A stretch of DNA of 64,000 nt from Falsiroseomonas tokyonensis (GTDB lineage: Bacteria > Pseudomonadota > Alphaproteobacteria > Acetobacterales > Acetobacteraceae): positions 1-64,000 of the forward strand of contig NZ_JAFNJS010000013.1 of assembly GCF_019024325.1 (NCBI RefSeq), in the 5' to 3' direction. Shown piece after piece: positions 52,932 through 60,562 of this stretch (the first letter of the stretch is position 1; each line of letters opens with the position of its first letter). The notes under the pieces are model-generated. The model was not told the origin of the DNA and searched no databases. It saw only the letters and a list, made by a program, of their open reading frames with translations. A program made the translations under genes and the position numbers.

Positions 52932-53414
52932 GTGAACGCTTTCGACTTCTCCCCCCTGTTCCGCTCCGCCATCGGCTTCGACCGCATGGCCCGCCTGGTG
53001 GAAAACGCCCGCGCGGCGGCCGAGGGGCCCAGCTACCCGCCCTACAACATCGAGAAGACCGGTGAGGACAGCTACGTCCTGACCATGGCCGTCGCCGGCT
53101 TCGGCCCCGACGACATCGAGGTGACGGCGCATGACAACACCCTGACCGTCGCCGGCAAGGCCGCGCCGGCCGCTACGGGCCAGGACAATGGCCGCGTGCT
53201 GTACCGCGGCATCGCCGGCCGCGCCTTCGAGCGTCGCTTCGTCCTCGCCGACCATATCGTCATCGAGGGTGCGCAGCTCGAGCATGGCCTGCTGCATGTC
53301 GCGCTGAAGCGGCAGGTGCCGGAGGCGCTGAAGCCGCGCCGGATCGAGATCCAGGCCCCCCGCCCGACGCAGCGGGTGCTGGAGAACGAGGCGCCGCAGG
53401 CCCAGGCCGCCTGA
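52932..53414 (+). CDS. Small heat-shock protein Hsp20 (IbpA-like)
   Basis: 160 aa from a GTG at 52932, five bases after the AGGAGGT ribosome site. ATP-independent holdase. N-terminal FDFSPLFRSAIGFDRMARLVENA, alpha-crystallin domain about residues 37-130 (YPPYNIEKTGEDSYVLTMAVAGF, IEVTAHDNTLTVAGKA, YRGIAGRAFERRFVLADHI), then a C-terminal tail with PRRIEI matching the I-x-I anchor. Probably heat-induced, given the upstream promoter and thermometer. Confidence 0.93.
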   Translation: MNAFDFSPLFRSAIGFDRMARLVENARAAAEGPSYPPYNIEKTGEDSYVLTMAVAGFGPDDIEVTAHDNTLTVAGKAAPAATGQDNGRVLYRGIAGRAFERRFVLADHIVIEGAQLEHGLLHVALKRQVPEALKPRRIEIQAPRPTQRVLENEAPQAQAA

Positions 53415-53434
53415 CGGCGGAGGCTCGGTGAAGG

Positions 53435-53461
53435 GGCCGGCGGAGCGATCCGCCGGCCTTT
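53435..53461 (+). terminator. Rho-independent terminator of hsp20
   Basis: Perfect 10-bp stem GGCCGGCGGA/TCCGCCGGCC (53435-53444, 53449-53458), GCGA tetraloop, followed by TTT at 53459-53461. Confidence 0.85.
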
Positions 53462-53473
53462 CTAGTAGCGGCC

Positions 53474-53671
53474 TCAGCCCAGTGGCGGGACCTTGAAGAA
53501 CAGGTCCGCCGCCGCCCGTCCGGCCTGGCGCTTGCCGATCTCGGCCTCGGCGCGGGCGATCTCCGACCGCAGTTCCTCGATATAGGCGCGCAGCTCGTCC
53601 ACATCCCAGCGATCCATCACCGGCCGCTCGAAGCGCCCCTTGGGCTTCGGCGTCTCCTCCTCCAGGAACAT
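53474..53671 (-). CDS. DUF1192 family protein
   Basis: 65 aa. Pattern of the alphaproteobacterial DUF1192 family: acidic start, then WDVDELRAYIEELRSEIARAEAEIGKR, a short coiled coil (about residues 22-50), and AAADLFFK near the C-terminus. Function unknown; small cytoplasmic protein. Divergent from the DUF1013 gene. Confidence 0.85.
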   Translation of the reverse strand: MFLEEETPKPKGRFERPVMDRWDVDELRAYIEELRSEIARAEAEIGKRQAGRAAADLFFKVPPLG

Positions 53672-53807
53672 CGCAATCCCCTTTCATCCTGCCGCGAGGC
53701 TTTGACCCGGCCTCCACCGCTCTCTATATCCGATGGAACGAGGCGCGGACGCCCCGGCGGAGCGGTTGCTGCCCGGGTCGCGGGCCGAACCACCAAAGGG
53801 TCCCATC

Positions 53808-54377
53808 ATGAAGACGCCCCTGATGCCGAAGGCCACCGCCGTGTGGCTGATCGAGAAGACGTCCCTCTCCTTCGAGCAGATCGCCGATTTCGTGGGGATG
53901 CACCCGCTGGAAGTCCAGGCCATTGCCGATGGCGAGGTGGCGCAAGGCATCGTCGGCTACGACCCCGTGGCAAACGACCAGCTGACGCGGGAGGAGATCG
54001 TCCGCTGCGAGGCCGACCCGGCCGCCCGGCTGGTGCTGACCGAACGCTCCACCCCGCTGCCCAAGCAGCGCAGCAAGGGCGCGCGCTATATCCCGGTGGC
54101 CAAGCGCACGGAACGTCCGGATGCCATCGCCTGGCTGCTGCGCAACTACCCGCAGCTGTCGGACCCGCAGATCGTGAAGCTGCTGGCGACCACCAAGGAA
54201 ACCATCGCCAAGGTGCGGGACAAGACGCATCCGAATACGCCGAACATCAAGCCGCGGGACCCGGTGACGCTGGGCCTCTGCACGCAAACGGCGCTGAACG
54301 AGGCGGTGGGAACGGCGAATGAGCGCCATGGCGGGCCGGTGCCCGCGCCGCTGCCGATGGACGACGCGGCCGCCTGA
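53808..54377 (+). CDS. DUF1013/TrcR-family regulatory protein
   Basis: 189 aa from the ATG at 53808, with the conserved start MKTPLMPKATAVWLIEKTSL. Two helix-turn-helix-like segments: SFEQIADFVGMHPLEVQAIADG (about 21-42) and a second near DPQIVKLLATTKETIAKVRDK. Family ending: NIKPRDPVTLGLCTQTALNEAV. The family is restricted to alphaproteobacteria and annotated as a transcriptional regulator (TrcR), possibly in cell-cycle control. Likely DNA-binding by sequence. Confidence 0.9.
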   Translation: MKTPLMPKATAVWLIEKTSLSFEQIADFVGMHPLEVQAIADGEVAQGIVGYDPVANDQLTREEIVRCEADPAARLVLTERSTPLPKQRSKGARYIPVAKRTERPDAIAWLLRNYPQLSDPQIVKLLATTKETIAKVRDKTHPNTPNIKPRDPVTLGLCTQTALNEAVGTANERHGGPVPAPLPMDDAAA

Positions 54378-54476
54378 TCGGCGGAGGTGGGACCCGGCCA
54401 GGCCTTCGGGCCGCCGGGCCCCGCGGCCTTTCCGGCCGCTGATACGGGCGGGTGCAGACCCCCCGCCCCGGCGCCC

Positions 54477-54647
54477 TCAGTGGCGCAGCTTCAGCTTTTC
54501 CATCTCTTCCTTGAGGCGCAGTTTTTCGCGCTTCAGGCGCATCAGTGCCAGGTCGTCGGGGCGGGGACGTCCCCCCTCCTCCGCGATTCGCGTCTCGAGC
54601 GTCGCGTGCCGCGCCTCAAGGGTGCGGATACGGGCAGCCTCGGCCAT
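54477..54647 (-). CDS. YdcH (DUF465) family small coiled-coil protein
   Basis: 56 aa, translated by hand from the ATG at 54645-54647 to the TGA at 54477-54479. Begins MAEAARIRTLEARHATLE and ends with RLKREKLRLKEEMEKLKLR, the basic, Lys/Arg-rich helix typical of YdcH. A single coiled coil. Function unknown. Opposite in direction to the second ydcH-type gene at 54864; starts are 216 bases apart. Confidence 0.8.
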   Translation of the reverse strand: MAEAARIRTLEARHATLETRIAEEGGRPRPDDLALMRLKREKLRLKEEMEKLKLRH

Positions 54648-54863
54648 GCGCAATCATCCTTGTCCGTTGCCTTGCGGGGCAGCGGCGGCACGATCCACGC
54701 CGGGGGCGGGCGCCGCAGGGAGATACAGGCGGCATAACCGGCCCCGGGCGCGCAACCGTCCCTTCTGCGCCCGCACTTGGCATGTTATGCCGCTGCGCGG
54801 CGCTTTCCAGCGCCAAGTTTGAGACACCCCACTGCAACATTGGCAACTGAACATTGGGGGCCC

Positions 54864-55064
54864 ATGCAGGCCGACCGCGATAGCCTCCTCCGCCGGCTGC
54901 ACGAGCTGCGCAGCGAGCACCGGGACCTCGACACCGTGATCGCCCGGCTGGACGAGGCCGGGACGGATGCCTTGCAGCTGCAGCGCCTGAAGAAGCGCAA
55001 GCTCAAGCTGAAGGACGAGATCGCCTGGCTGGAAAGCCAGCTGGTCCCCGACATCATCGCCTGA
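54864..55064 (+). CDS. YdcH (DUF465) family small coiled-coil protein
   Basis: 66 aa from the ATG at 54864. [29 protein letters not shown], then [30 protein letters not shown]: the canonical YdcH two-helix pattern with the [11 protein letters not shown] signature. It lies 35 bases before purE, probably in the same transcript. Confidence 0.88.
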   Translation: MQADRDSLLRRLHELRSEHRDLDTVIARLDEAGTDALQLQRLKKRKLKLKDEIAWLESQLVPDIIA

Positions 55065-55099
55065 GCCGTTTACCCTTACCGCAAGACGCCGAGGCACCG

Positions 55100-55597
55100 A
55101 TGACCGAACAGACCGCCGCGCCACCCCGCGTGGGCGTCATCATGGGCAGCACCTCGGACTGGGAGACGATGCGCCATGCATCGGAGGTCCTGGGCAAGCT
55201 GGGTGTGGCCCATGAGACACGGGTGGTCTCCGCGCACCGCACGCCGACGCGCATGTACGACTACGCCCAGGCAGCCGCCGGGCGCGGGCTGAAGGTGCTG
55301 ATCGCCGGCGCCGGCGGGGCGGCCGCCCTGCCCGGCATGGTCGCCTCCCTCACCGTCCTGCCGGTGCTGGGCGTGCCGGTGGAAAGCCATGCGCTGAAGG
55401 GCATGGATAGCCTGATGTCGATCGTGCAGATGCCGGGCGGCATCCCGGTCGGCACGCTGGCCATCGGCAAGGCCGGCGCCATCAACGCCGGGCTGCTGGC
55501 GGCCGCCATCCTGGCGCTGGAGGACCCGGCGCTCGCCGCGCGGCTGGCCGAATTCCGGCAGGCGCAGACGGATGCCGTGGCGGAGGCGCCGGTTTGA
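55100..55597 (+). CDS. purE: 5-(carboxyamino)imidazole ribonucleotide mutase (PurE)
   Basis: 165 aa. Converts N5-CAIR to CAIR in purine synthesis, cytoplasmic. [13 protein letters not shown] (residues 11-23), SAHRTPTRM (catalytic His), [15 protein letters not shown] and [15 protein letters not shown] are all present. Overlaps purK by 4 bases (TTGA), giving co-translation of consecutive pathway enzymes. Confidence 0.97.
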   Translation: MTEQTAAPPRVGVIMGSTSDWETMRHASEVLGKLGVAHETRVVSAHRTPTRMYDYAQAAAGRGLKVLIAGAGGAAALPGMVASLTVLPVLGVPVESHALKGMDSLMSIVQMPGGIPVGTLAIGKAGAINAGLLAAAILALEDPALAARLAEFRQAQTDAVAEAPV

Positions 55598-56715
55598 CCG
55601 CCATGCTCCCGCCCGGCTCCACCATCGGCATCCTGGGCGGCGGCCAGCTCGGCCGCATGTCGGCCCTCGCCGCCGCGGCGCTCGGCTATCGCTGCCACAT
55701 CTATGCGCCGGAGGATAACAGCCCCGGCATGCAGGTGGCGGCCGCCCGTACCGTCGCGCCCTACACCGATGCCGCGGCGCTGGCCCGCTTCGCCGCGGCG
55801 GTTGATGTGGTGACCTTCGAATTCGAGAATGTGCCGGCCGCCACGCTGGACGCGCTGGCGCCCCTGGTGCCCTGCCGCCCCGGCGTCGCCGCGCTGCGCA
55901 TCGGCCAGGACCGCATCGCCGAGAAGCGCTTCTTCGAACAGGCCGGCATCCCGGTGGGCCCCTGGCGCGCGGTGCATAGCCTGGAGGATCTGCAGGCCGG
56001 CATCGCCGAACTCGGCCTGCCGGCGGTGCTGAAGACCACCCGCATGGGCTATGACGGCCGCGGCCAGGCCGTGCTGCGGCGGCCGGAGGAAGCGGCGGAG
56101 GCCTTCGAACGCCTCGCCCCGCATCCGCTGATCCTGGAGGCCTTCATCCCCTTCGCGAAGGAGGTCTCGGCCATCGCAGCACGGGGCGTGGACGGCACCG
56201 TGGTGACTTTCGACGCGGTGGAGAACCGCCATGCCCACCACATCCTGGACCTGACCTTCGCCCCGGCGCTGGTCGCCGAGTCGGTCGCCCACCAGGCCCG
56301 CGCGCATGTCGCCGCCCTGGCCACGGCGCTGGAGCTGGTGGGCGTGCTGGCGCTGGAGATGTTCCTGCTGCCAGACGGCACACTGCTGGCCAATGAAATG
56401 GCGCCGCGGCCGCACAATTCCGGCCATTGGACCATGGATGCCTGCCGGCACGGGCAGTTCGAGCTGCATATGCGCGCGGTGGCCGGACTGCCCCTGCCGG
56501 AACCGGGCCGGCACGCCGATTCGGTGATGAAGAACCTGGTCGGGCCGGAGAGCTTTGCCGCCTGGCCGCGCCTGGCCGCGGCGCCCGATGTTGCGCTGCA
56601 CCTCTATGGGAAGGCGGAGGCGCGCCCGGGCCGGAAACTGGGCCATGCGACGCGGCTTTTGCCGTGCGGGACGCTTGCAAATACGTCCGAACCGGACCTG
56701 CTCGCGCCCCTGTGA
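55594..56715 (+). CDS. purK: 5-(carboxyamino)imidazole ribonucleotide synthase (PurK)
   Basis: 373 aa if the TTG at 55594 is used; GGAGG at 55582-55586 is 7 bases before it and 16 before the ATG at 55603, so I favour the TTG. ATP-grasp enzyme carboxylating AIR to N5-[15 protein letters not shown] near residues 12-22, [22 protein letters not shown], and [18 protein letters not shown]. Works directly with PurE. Confidence 0.96.
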   Translation: MTAMLPPGSTIGILGGGQLGRMSALAAAALGYRCHIYAPEDNSPGMQVAAARTVAPYTDAAALARFAAAVDVVTFEFENVPAATLDALAPLVPCRPGVAALRIGQDRIAEKRFFEQAGIPVGPWRAVHSLEDLQAGIAELGLPAVLKTTRMGYDGRGQAVLRRPEEAAEAFERLAPHPLILEAFIPFAKEVSAIAARGVDGTVVTFDAVENRHAHHILDLTFAPALVAESVAHQARAHVAALATALELVGVLALEMFLLPDGTLLANEMAPRPHNSGHWTMDACRHGQFELHMRAVAGLPLPEPGRHADSVMKNLVGPESFAAWPRLAAAPDVALHLYGKAEARPGRKLGHATRLLPCGTLANTSEPDLLAPL

Positions 56716-56895
56716 CCAATTTGCCATGGGGGACTGTGGCTTGATTATCACAGCGCGGCGATTGTGCTGCATGGCCGATGGTTAAGCGCGAAAACCGGTG
56801 TAGATAACCCTCATGCATCTGGTGCGGTGGCATGAACCGCGACGGTGAATTGGCCGAGCCACCCGGTGCCGCGTTTGTTCGAGAGGAGAAAATCA

Positions 56896-57984
56896 ATGAG
56901 CCTGAGGAAAATTCTTCTGGCCGCGACGGTGCTGGCGATGCCTGTGGCCGCAAACGCGCAGCCGATCAGCGGCCTGTACATCGGCGGTGGCGCGGGTGTG
57001 AACCTGCGTCAGGAATCCGACATCACCCTGTCGCCGAGCATGGCCAGCACGGTCGGCGCGTCGCGTACCGGTACCGCCGAGTTCAACTACGGCTTCGTCG
57101 GCGTGCTCAGCCTGGGCTACGGCTTCGGTAACGGCGTCCGCGCCGAGATCGAGGGCTCCTACCGCACCAATGACGTGGACGATGTCTCCGGCATGGGCGT
57201 GCCGCGCAACGGCCGCTCGCTCGGCCGCGCCGTGACCTATGGCGTGATGGCCAATGCCCTGTATGACTTCGACCTGGGCCCGGGCAGCTTCTTCACCCCC
57301 TATGTCGGCGTCGGCGCCGGCTACCAGTGGGTGGACAACGACATCCGTGGCGGCGTGAACAGCGGCGCGACCGTGCGCATCGACGGCACCGACGGCAGCT
57401 TCGCCTACCAGGCGATCGTCGGCGCGGCCTTCCCGATCGCGCAGGTGCCGGGCCTGGCCATCACCGCCGAGTACCGCTTCCTCGGCACGCTGGACAACGA
57501 GGTTGACGCCCGTCGCGACAACTCCGGCCGCGGCACCGCGGAGATGGACAACTACAACCACAGCCTGCTGCTCGGCCTGCGCTACGCCTTCGGCGTGACG
57601 CCGCCGCCGCCGGTCGTGGCCCCGGCCGCCCCGCCGGCCGCCGCCCCGGCCGTCGCCCGCACCTACCTGGTGTTCTTCGACTTCGACCGCGCCGACCTGA
57701 CGGACCGTGCCCGCCAGATCATCGCGGAAGCCGCGACGAACAGCCAGCGCGTCGGCACGACCCGCATCGAGGTCTCCGGCCACGCCGACCGCTCCGGCAC
57801 GCCGCAGTACAACCAGCGCCTGTCCGAGCGCCGCGCCGCCGCCGTGGCGGCCGAGCTCGAGCGCCGTGGCGTGGCCCGCTCCGCCATGACCATCCAGGCC
57901 TTCGGCGAGAGCCGCCCGCTGGTTCCGACCGCCGACGGCGTGCGCGAGCCGCAGAACCGCCGCGTCGAGATCGTCCTGCGCTGA
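56896..57984 (+). CDS. OmpA-family outer membrane protein
   Basis: 362 aa from the ATG at 56896 (AGAGGAGA). Signal peptide about 1-22 (MPVAANAQ). Residues about 25-235 are an eight-stranded barrel of the opacity/OmpA type (GLYIGGGAGVNL, GYGFGNGVRAEIEGSY, YVGVGAGYQW, LLLGLRYAFG). A Pro/Ala linker (about 236-255) leads to the peptidoglycan-binding OmpA domain: VFFDFDRADLTDRA, VSGHADRSGTPQYNQRLSERRA and NRRVEIVLR. Anchors outer membrane to peptidoglycan. Codons are highly C/G-biased, fitting strong expression. Good terminator follows. Confidence 0.94.
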   Translation: MSLRKILLAATVLAMPVAANAQPISGLYIGGGAGVNLRQESDITLSPSMASTVGASRTGTAEFNYGFVGVLSLGYGFGNGVRAEIEGSYRTNDVDDVSGMGVPRNGRSLGRAVTYGVMANALYDFDLGPGSFFTPYVGVGAGYQWVDNDIRGGVNSGATVRIDGTDGSFAYQAIVGAAFPIAQVPGLAITAEYRFLGTLDNEVDARRDNSGRGTAEMDNYNHSLLLGLRYAFGVTPPPPVVAPAAPPAAAPAVARTYLVFFDFDRADLTDRARQIIAEAATNSQRVGTTRIEVSGHADRSGTPQYNQRLSERRAAAVAAELERRGVARSAMTIQAFGESRPLVPTADGVREPQNRRVEIVLR

Positions 57985-58012
57985 TCGCAGGCTTCTCGCC
58001 GGAATTGGGGAA

Positions 58013-58039
58013 GGGGGCGCCGCGAGGCGCCCCCTTTTC
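58013..58039 (+). terminator. Rho-independent terminator of the OmpA gene
   Basis: GGGGGCGCC (58013-58021) and GGCGCCCCC (58026-58034), GCGA loop, then TTTT. Strong, 29 bases past the stop. Confidence 0.88.
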
Positions 58040-58090
58040 TTTTGCGCAGGTCCCTTCCCTTTTGCGCGGCCGACTGGGAATTTGCCGGCC

Positions 58091-58699
58091 ATGATCCTCA
58101 TCGGCCGCAACCTCTCCCCCTTCGTCCGCCGCACGGCGGCCGCCCTCAACCTGCTCGGCCTGCGCTACACGCAGCGGCCCTTCAGCACGGTCGACAACGC
58201 CACCGAGATCCGCAGCTTCAACCCGTTGGGCCGCGTGCCGGCCCTGGTCATGGAGGATGGCGAGGTGCTGGTCGACAGCGCCGCCATCCTCGATGCGCTG
58301 GATGACCTGGCGGGGCCTGACCGCGCCCTGGTGCCCCGCGGCGGCGCGGCGCGGCGGGCGGTGCTGCGCGCCAATGCGCTGGCCACCGGCGCCACGGAGA
58401 AGGTGGTGGCCGCCTATTATGAATCGCGCCGGCCGGAGGCGCTGCGCTGGGCCGACAACCTGGCCAAGCAGATCGGGCAGGCCCAGGCCGGCTTCGCCGC
58501 CCTGGACCAGCTGGCGGAATCGGGCGGCTGGCTCTGCGGCGAAGCGCCGACGCTGGCCGACCTGACGGCGGTGGCCAGGCTCGATTTCGCCGATGTGGTG
58601 CTGCCCGACCTCGCGGCCGAACGATTCCCCGCCCTCTCCGCCCTGCGCGACCGCGCCAATGCGCTGGAGGCGATCGGCAGCACCCGCTGGCAGGCGTAG
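58091..58699 (+). CDS. Glutathione S-transferase family protein
   Basis: 202 aa from the ATG at 58091 (a TTG at 58082 is possible). N-terminal thioredoxin-like domain: MILIGRNLSPFVRRTAAALNLLG, GRVPALVMEDGEVLVDSAAILDAL (the cis-Pro and DSAAI glutathione-binding motifs). C-terminal helical domain with GEAPTLADLTAVARLDF. Conjugation or disulfide-reductase activity; Ser or Cys at the active site is not obvious (NLSPF). No neighbours suggest a pathway. Confidence 0.88.
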   Translation: MILIGRNLSPFVRRTAAALNLLGLRYTQRPFSTVDNATEIRSFNPLGRVPALVMEDGEVLVDSAAILDALDDLAGPDRALVPRGGAARRAVLRANALATGATEKVVAAYYESRRPEALRWADNLAKQIGQAQAGFAALDQLAESGGWLCGEAPTLADLTAVARLDFADVVLPDLAAERFPALSALRDRANALEAIGSTRWQA

Positions 58700-58769
58700 A
58701 CGCGTCGCGAGCACCGTCCCGGAAGGCTCTGAGACGCGGGCAGAAACCGCGCTCACCCTGCACTGCAGC

Positions 58770-58793
58770 AGGCAATCCTTGTTAGGATTGCCT
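58770..58793. other. Perfect hairpin between GST and DUF1194 genes
   Basis: AGGCAATCCT (58770-58779) and AGGATTGCCT (58784-58793), loop TGTT. A 10-bp perfect stem without a U tract, 71 bases after the GST stop. Terminator or regulatory structure; the surroundings (58790-58890) are unusually AT-rich for this genome. Confidence 0.55.
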
Positions 58794-58872
58794 TAGAAGA
58801 TGGCAACTCAAAAAAAACTGCCCTGATCCAGGCAATTCTGGCGACCAACCGCCTGATTTTAAGGATTTCTTA

Positions 58873-58887
58873 TGTTGCGGTGCAGCA
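58873..58887. promoter_or_regulatory. TGC-GCA near-palindrome upstream of the DUF1194 gene
   Basis: TGTTGC-GGT-GCAGCA at 58873-58887, one mismatch from symmetry, followed by CATAAT at 58886-58891, a possible -10 element. TGC-rich palindromes of this kind occur at PhaR-regulated promoters, but no PHA gene is near, so the regulator is unknown. Confidence 0.35.
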
Positions 58888-58958
58888 TAATGCGCCCTAC
58901 CTAGCCCGCGGGAGCATTCGCGCAGGCACGGCCACCAGGCTGAATAGGAGCGCGTGCC

Positions 58959-59711
58959 ATGCGGATCGGATCCTTCACCCGCCGTGGACTCATCACCGGG
59001 GCCCTCGCGACCCCCTGCATCCTCCGCCCCCTCGCGGCCCGCGCTCAGGAGCCGGTCGATATCGAGCTGGTGCTGGCCGTCGATGTCAGCCGCTCGGTGG
59101 ACGAGCAGGAGCAGGAGCTGCAGTTCAAGGGCTACGCCGCCGCCTTCCGCGATCCCCGGCTGATCGAGGGCATCGCCGGCGGCCCGCTGGGGCAGATCGC
59201 CGTCACCCTCTTCACCTGGTCCGACTGGCATATCCAGGAACTGCTGGTGCCCTGGACCCGCATCGATGGCGCCGCCAGCGCCGAGGGCCTGGCTCAGGCG
59301 CTGGATGCGGCACCGCGCCGCACCTGGCTCTACACCTCCATCTCCGGCGCCATGGACTATGCCGCCGGACTCTTCGGCCAGGGCTATGAGGGCACGCGGA
59401 AGGTGGTGGACATCTCCGGCGACGGCATCAGCAATTCCGGCCGCCCCGTGGCCGATGCACGGGCCGATGCGCTGGCCAAGGGCATCGTGATGAACGGCCT
59501 CGCCGTGATCGACCGCTCGCCGCAGCCCTGGGCGGCCGGGATGCCGCCGCTGGATGACTACTACCGGGACGAGGTGATCGGCGGCCCCGGCGCCTTCCTG
59601 ATGGTGGCCGAGGGCTTCGAGGCCTTCGAGACGGCGGTGAAGCGGAAGATCATCCGCGAGATCGCCTCCGCCCCGCCACCCGGCCCGCTGGTCGAACGCG
59701 CCTATGCCTGA
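58959..59711 (+). CDS. DUF1194 (von Willebrand A-like) secreted protein
   Basis: 250 aa. N-terminal SFTRRGLITG resembles a Tat twin-arginine signal, cleaved near AARAQ (about residue 30). The mature part begins VDIELVLAVDVSRSVDEQE: the DxSxS MIDAS metal-site motif of vWA domains. Further conserved LFTWSDWHIQ, YTSISGAMDYAAGLF, VVDISGDGISNSG. No partner gene nearby; role in the periplasm unknown. Confidence 0.88.
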   Translation: MRIGSFTRRGLITGALATPCILRPLAARAQEPVDIELVLAVDVSRSVDEQEQELQFKGYAAAFRDPRLIEGIAGGPLGQIAVTLFTWSDWHIQELLVPWTRIDGAASAEGLAQALDAAPRRTWLYTSISGAMDYAAGLFGQGYEGTRKVVDISGDGISNSGRPVADARADALAKGIVMNGLAVIDRSPQPWAAGMPPLDDYYRDEVIGGPGAFLMVAEGFEAFETAVKRKIIREIASAPPPGPLVERAYA

Positions 59712-59750
59712 GCCCCGCGGCGGCCGGACCACCGGCCGCCGCACCGCGCA

Positions 59751-60011
59751 TCAGGCCTTGCCGCGGCCGGTCTTGGCCTGCAGCTCATCGATGCGCATGG
59801 AAGCCTGCGCCTTGGAGAGCGAGGGATCGAAGTCCTCCTTCGCCTCCTCGCTCAGCGTCTTCAGTTAGGACGCCTGAGCGCCGGTCATCGCCTCGTCACC
59901 CGTGGTCCAGTCGGACGGATCCTTGATGGTATTGGAGCCTGGATCGGGCGCCGTCTTCGGATTCTCCTCCTCCGCCGCGGCCTGGTTGGAGGTCTGGTTG
60001 CGATCGGCCAT
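59751..60011 (-). pseudogene. DUF3072 gene interrupted by a stop codon
   Basis: Reading from the ATG at 60009-60011, the first 48 codons end in AMTGAQAS, then a TAA (59865-59867). The same frame continues LKTLSEEAKEDFDPSLSKAQ and on through RIDELQAKTG to a TGA at 59751-59753. Together the two halves are one DUF3072 protein of about 86 residues, whose family reads ...AQASYLKTLSEEA..., so the stop sits exactly where a Tyr is expected (TAC or TAT to TAA). Either a recent nonsense mutation, read-through, or a sequencing error. Confidence 0.85.
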
Positions 60012-60193
60012 GCTGGTCTCTCCCTTACGAGTTGCCAGAACGTTCACGTCGCGCCGAAGGTTTCGTGGGGCCCGCGCGCAGGAAAGCGGCGGTCCGGCAT
60101 GAAGTGCCACATTTCGACCCCGAAACGCCCTTCGCAACATCAACTTTCCCAGCGCAGACTGCGGCGTTGCAAAAACCTGAGGGGAACCGCCCG

Positions 60194-60553
60194 ATGCGCC
60201 GCCTTCTGCTCGCCAGCCTCGTTGCGACGTGCCTTGCCTCCGCGGCCCAGGCGCAGGGCCGCCAGGACTTCGCCATGGTCAACCGCACCGGCTACCAGAT
60301 CGACGAGGTCTATATCGGCCCGTCCAGCAGCCCGAATTGGGGCCGCGACATCCTGGGCCAGAACGTGCTGGCCAATGGCCGGACCTTCAACGTGACCTTC
60401 TCCGGCGGTTCCAGCGAATGCCTCTGGGACATCAAGGTGGTCTATGCGGATCGCGACCAGTCGGAGCTGCGCCAGGTGAATCTGTGCCGCGTCAGCACCA
60501 TCACCATGTTCTGGGACCGGCAGCGCAACGGCACCCGCTTCGTGGCGGAATAG
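60194..60553 (+). CDS. Secreted hypothetical protein (small beta-rich family)
   Basis: 119 aa from the ATG at 60194. Signal peptide about 1-22 (LASAAQAQG). Mature part: FAMVNRTGYQIDEVYIGPSSSPNWGRDILGQ, then CLWDIKVVYADRDQSELRQVNLCRVSTITMFW with two cysteines that could pair. This short family is widespread in alphaproteobacteria and sometimes misnamed argininosuccinate lyase, which it is not. Function unknown. Confidence 0.75.
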   Translation: MRRLLLASLVATCLASAAQAQGRQDFAMVNRTGYQIDEVYIGPSSSPNWGRDILGQNVLANGRTFNVTFSGGSSECLWDIKVVYADRDQSELRQVNLCRVSTITMFWDRQRNGTRFVAE

Positions 60554-60562
60554 CCAGGCGGG

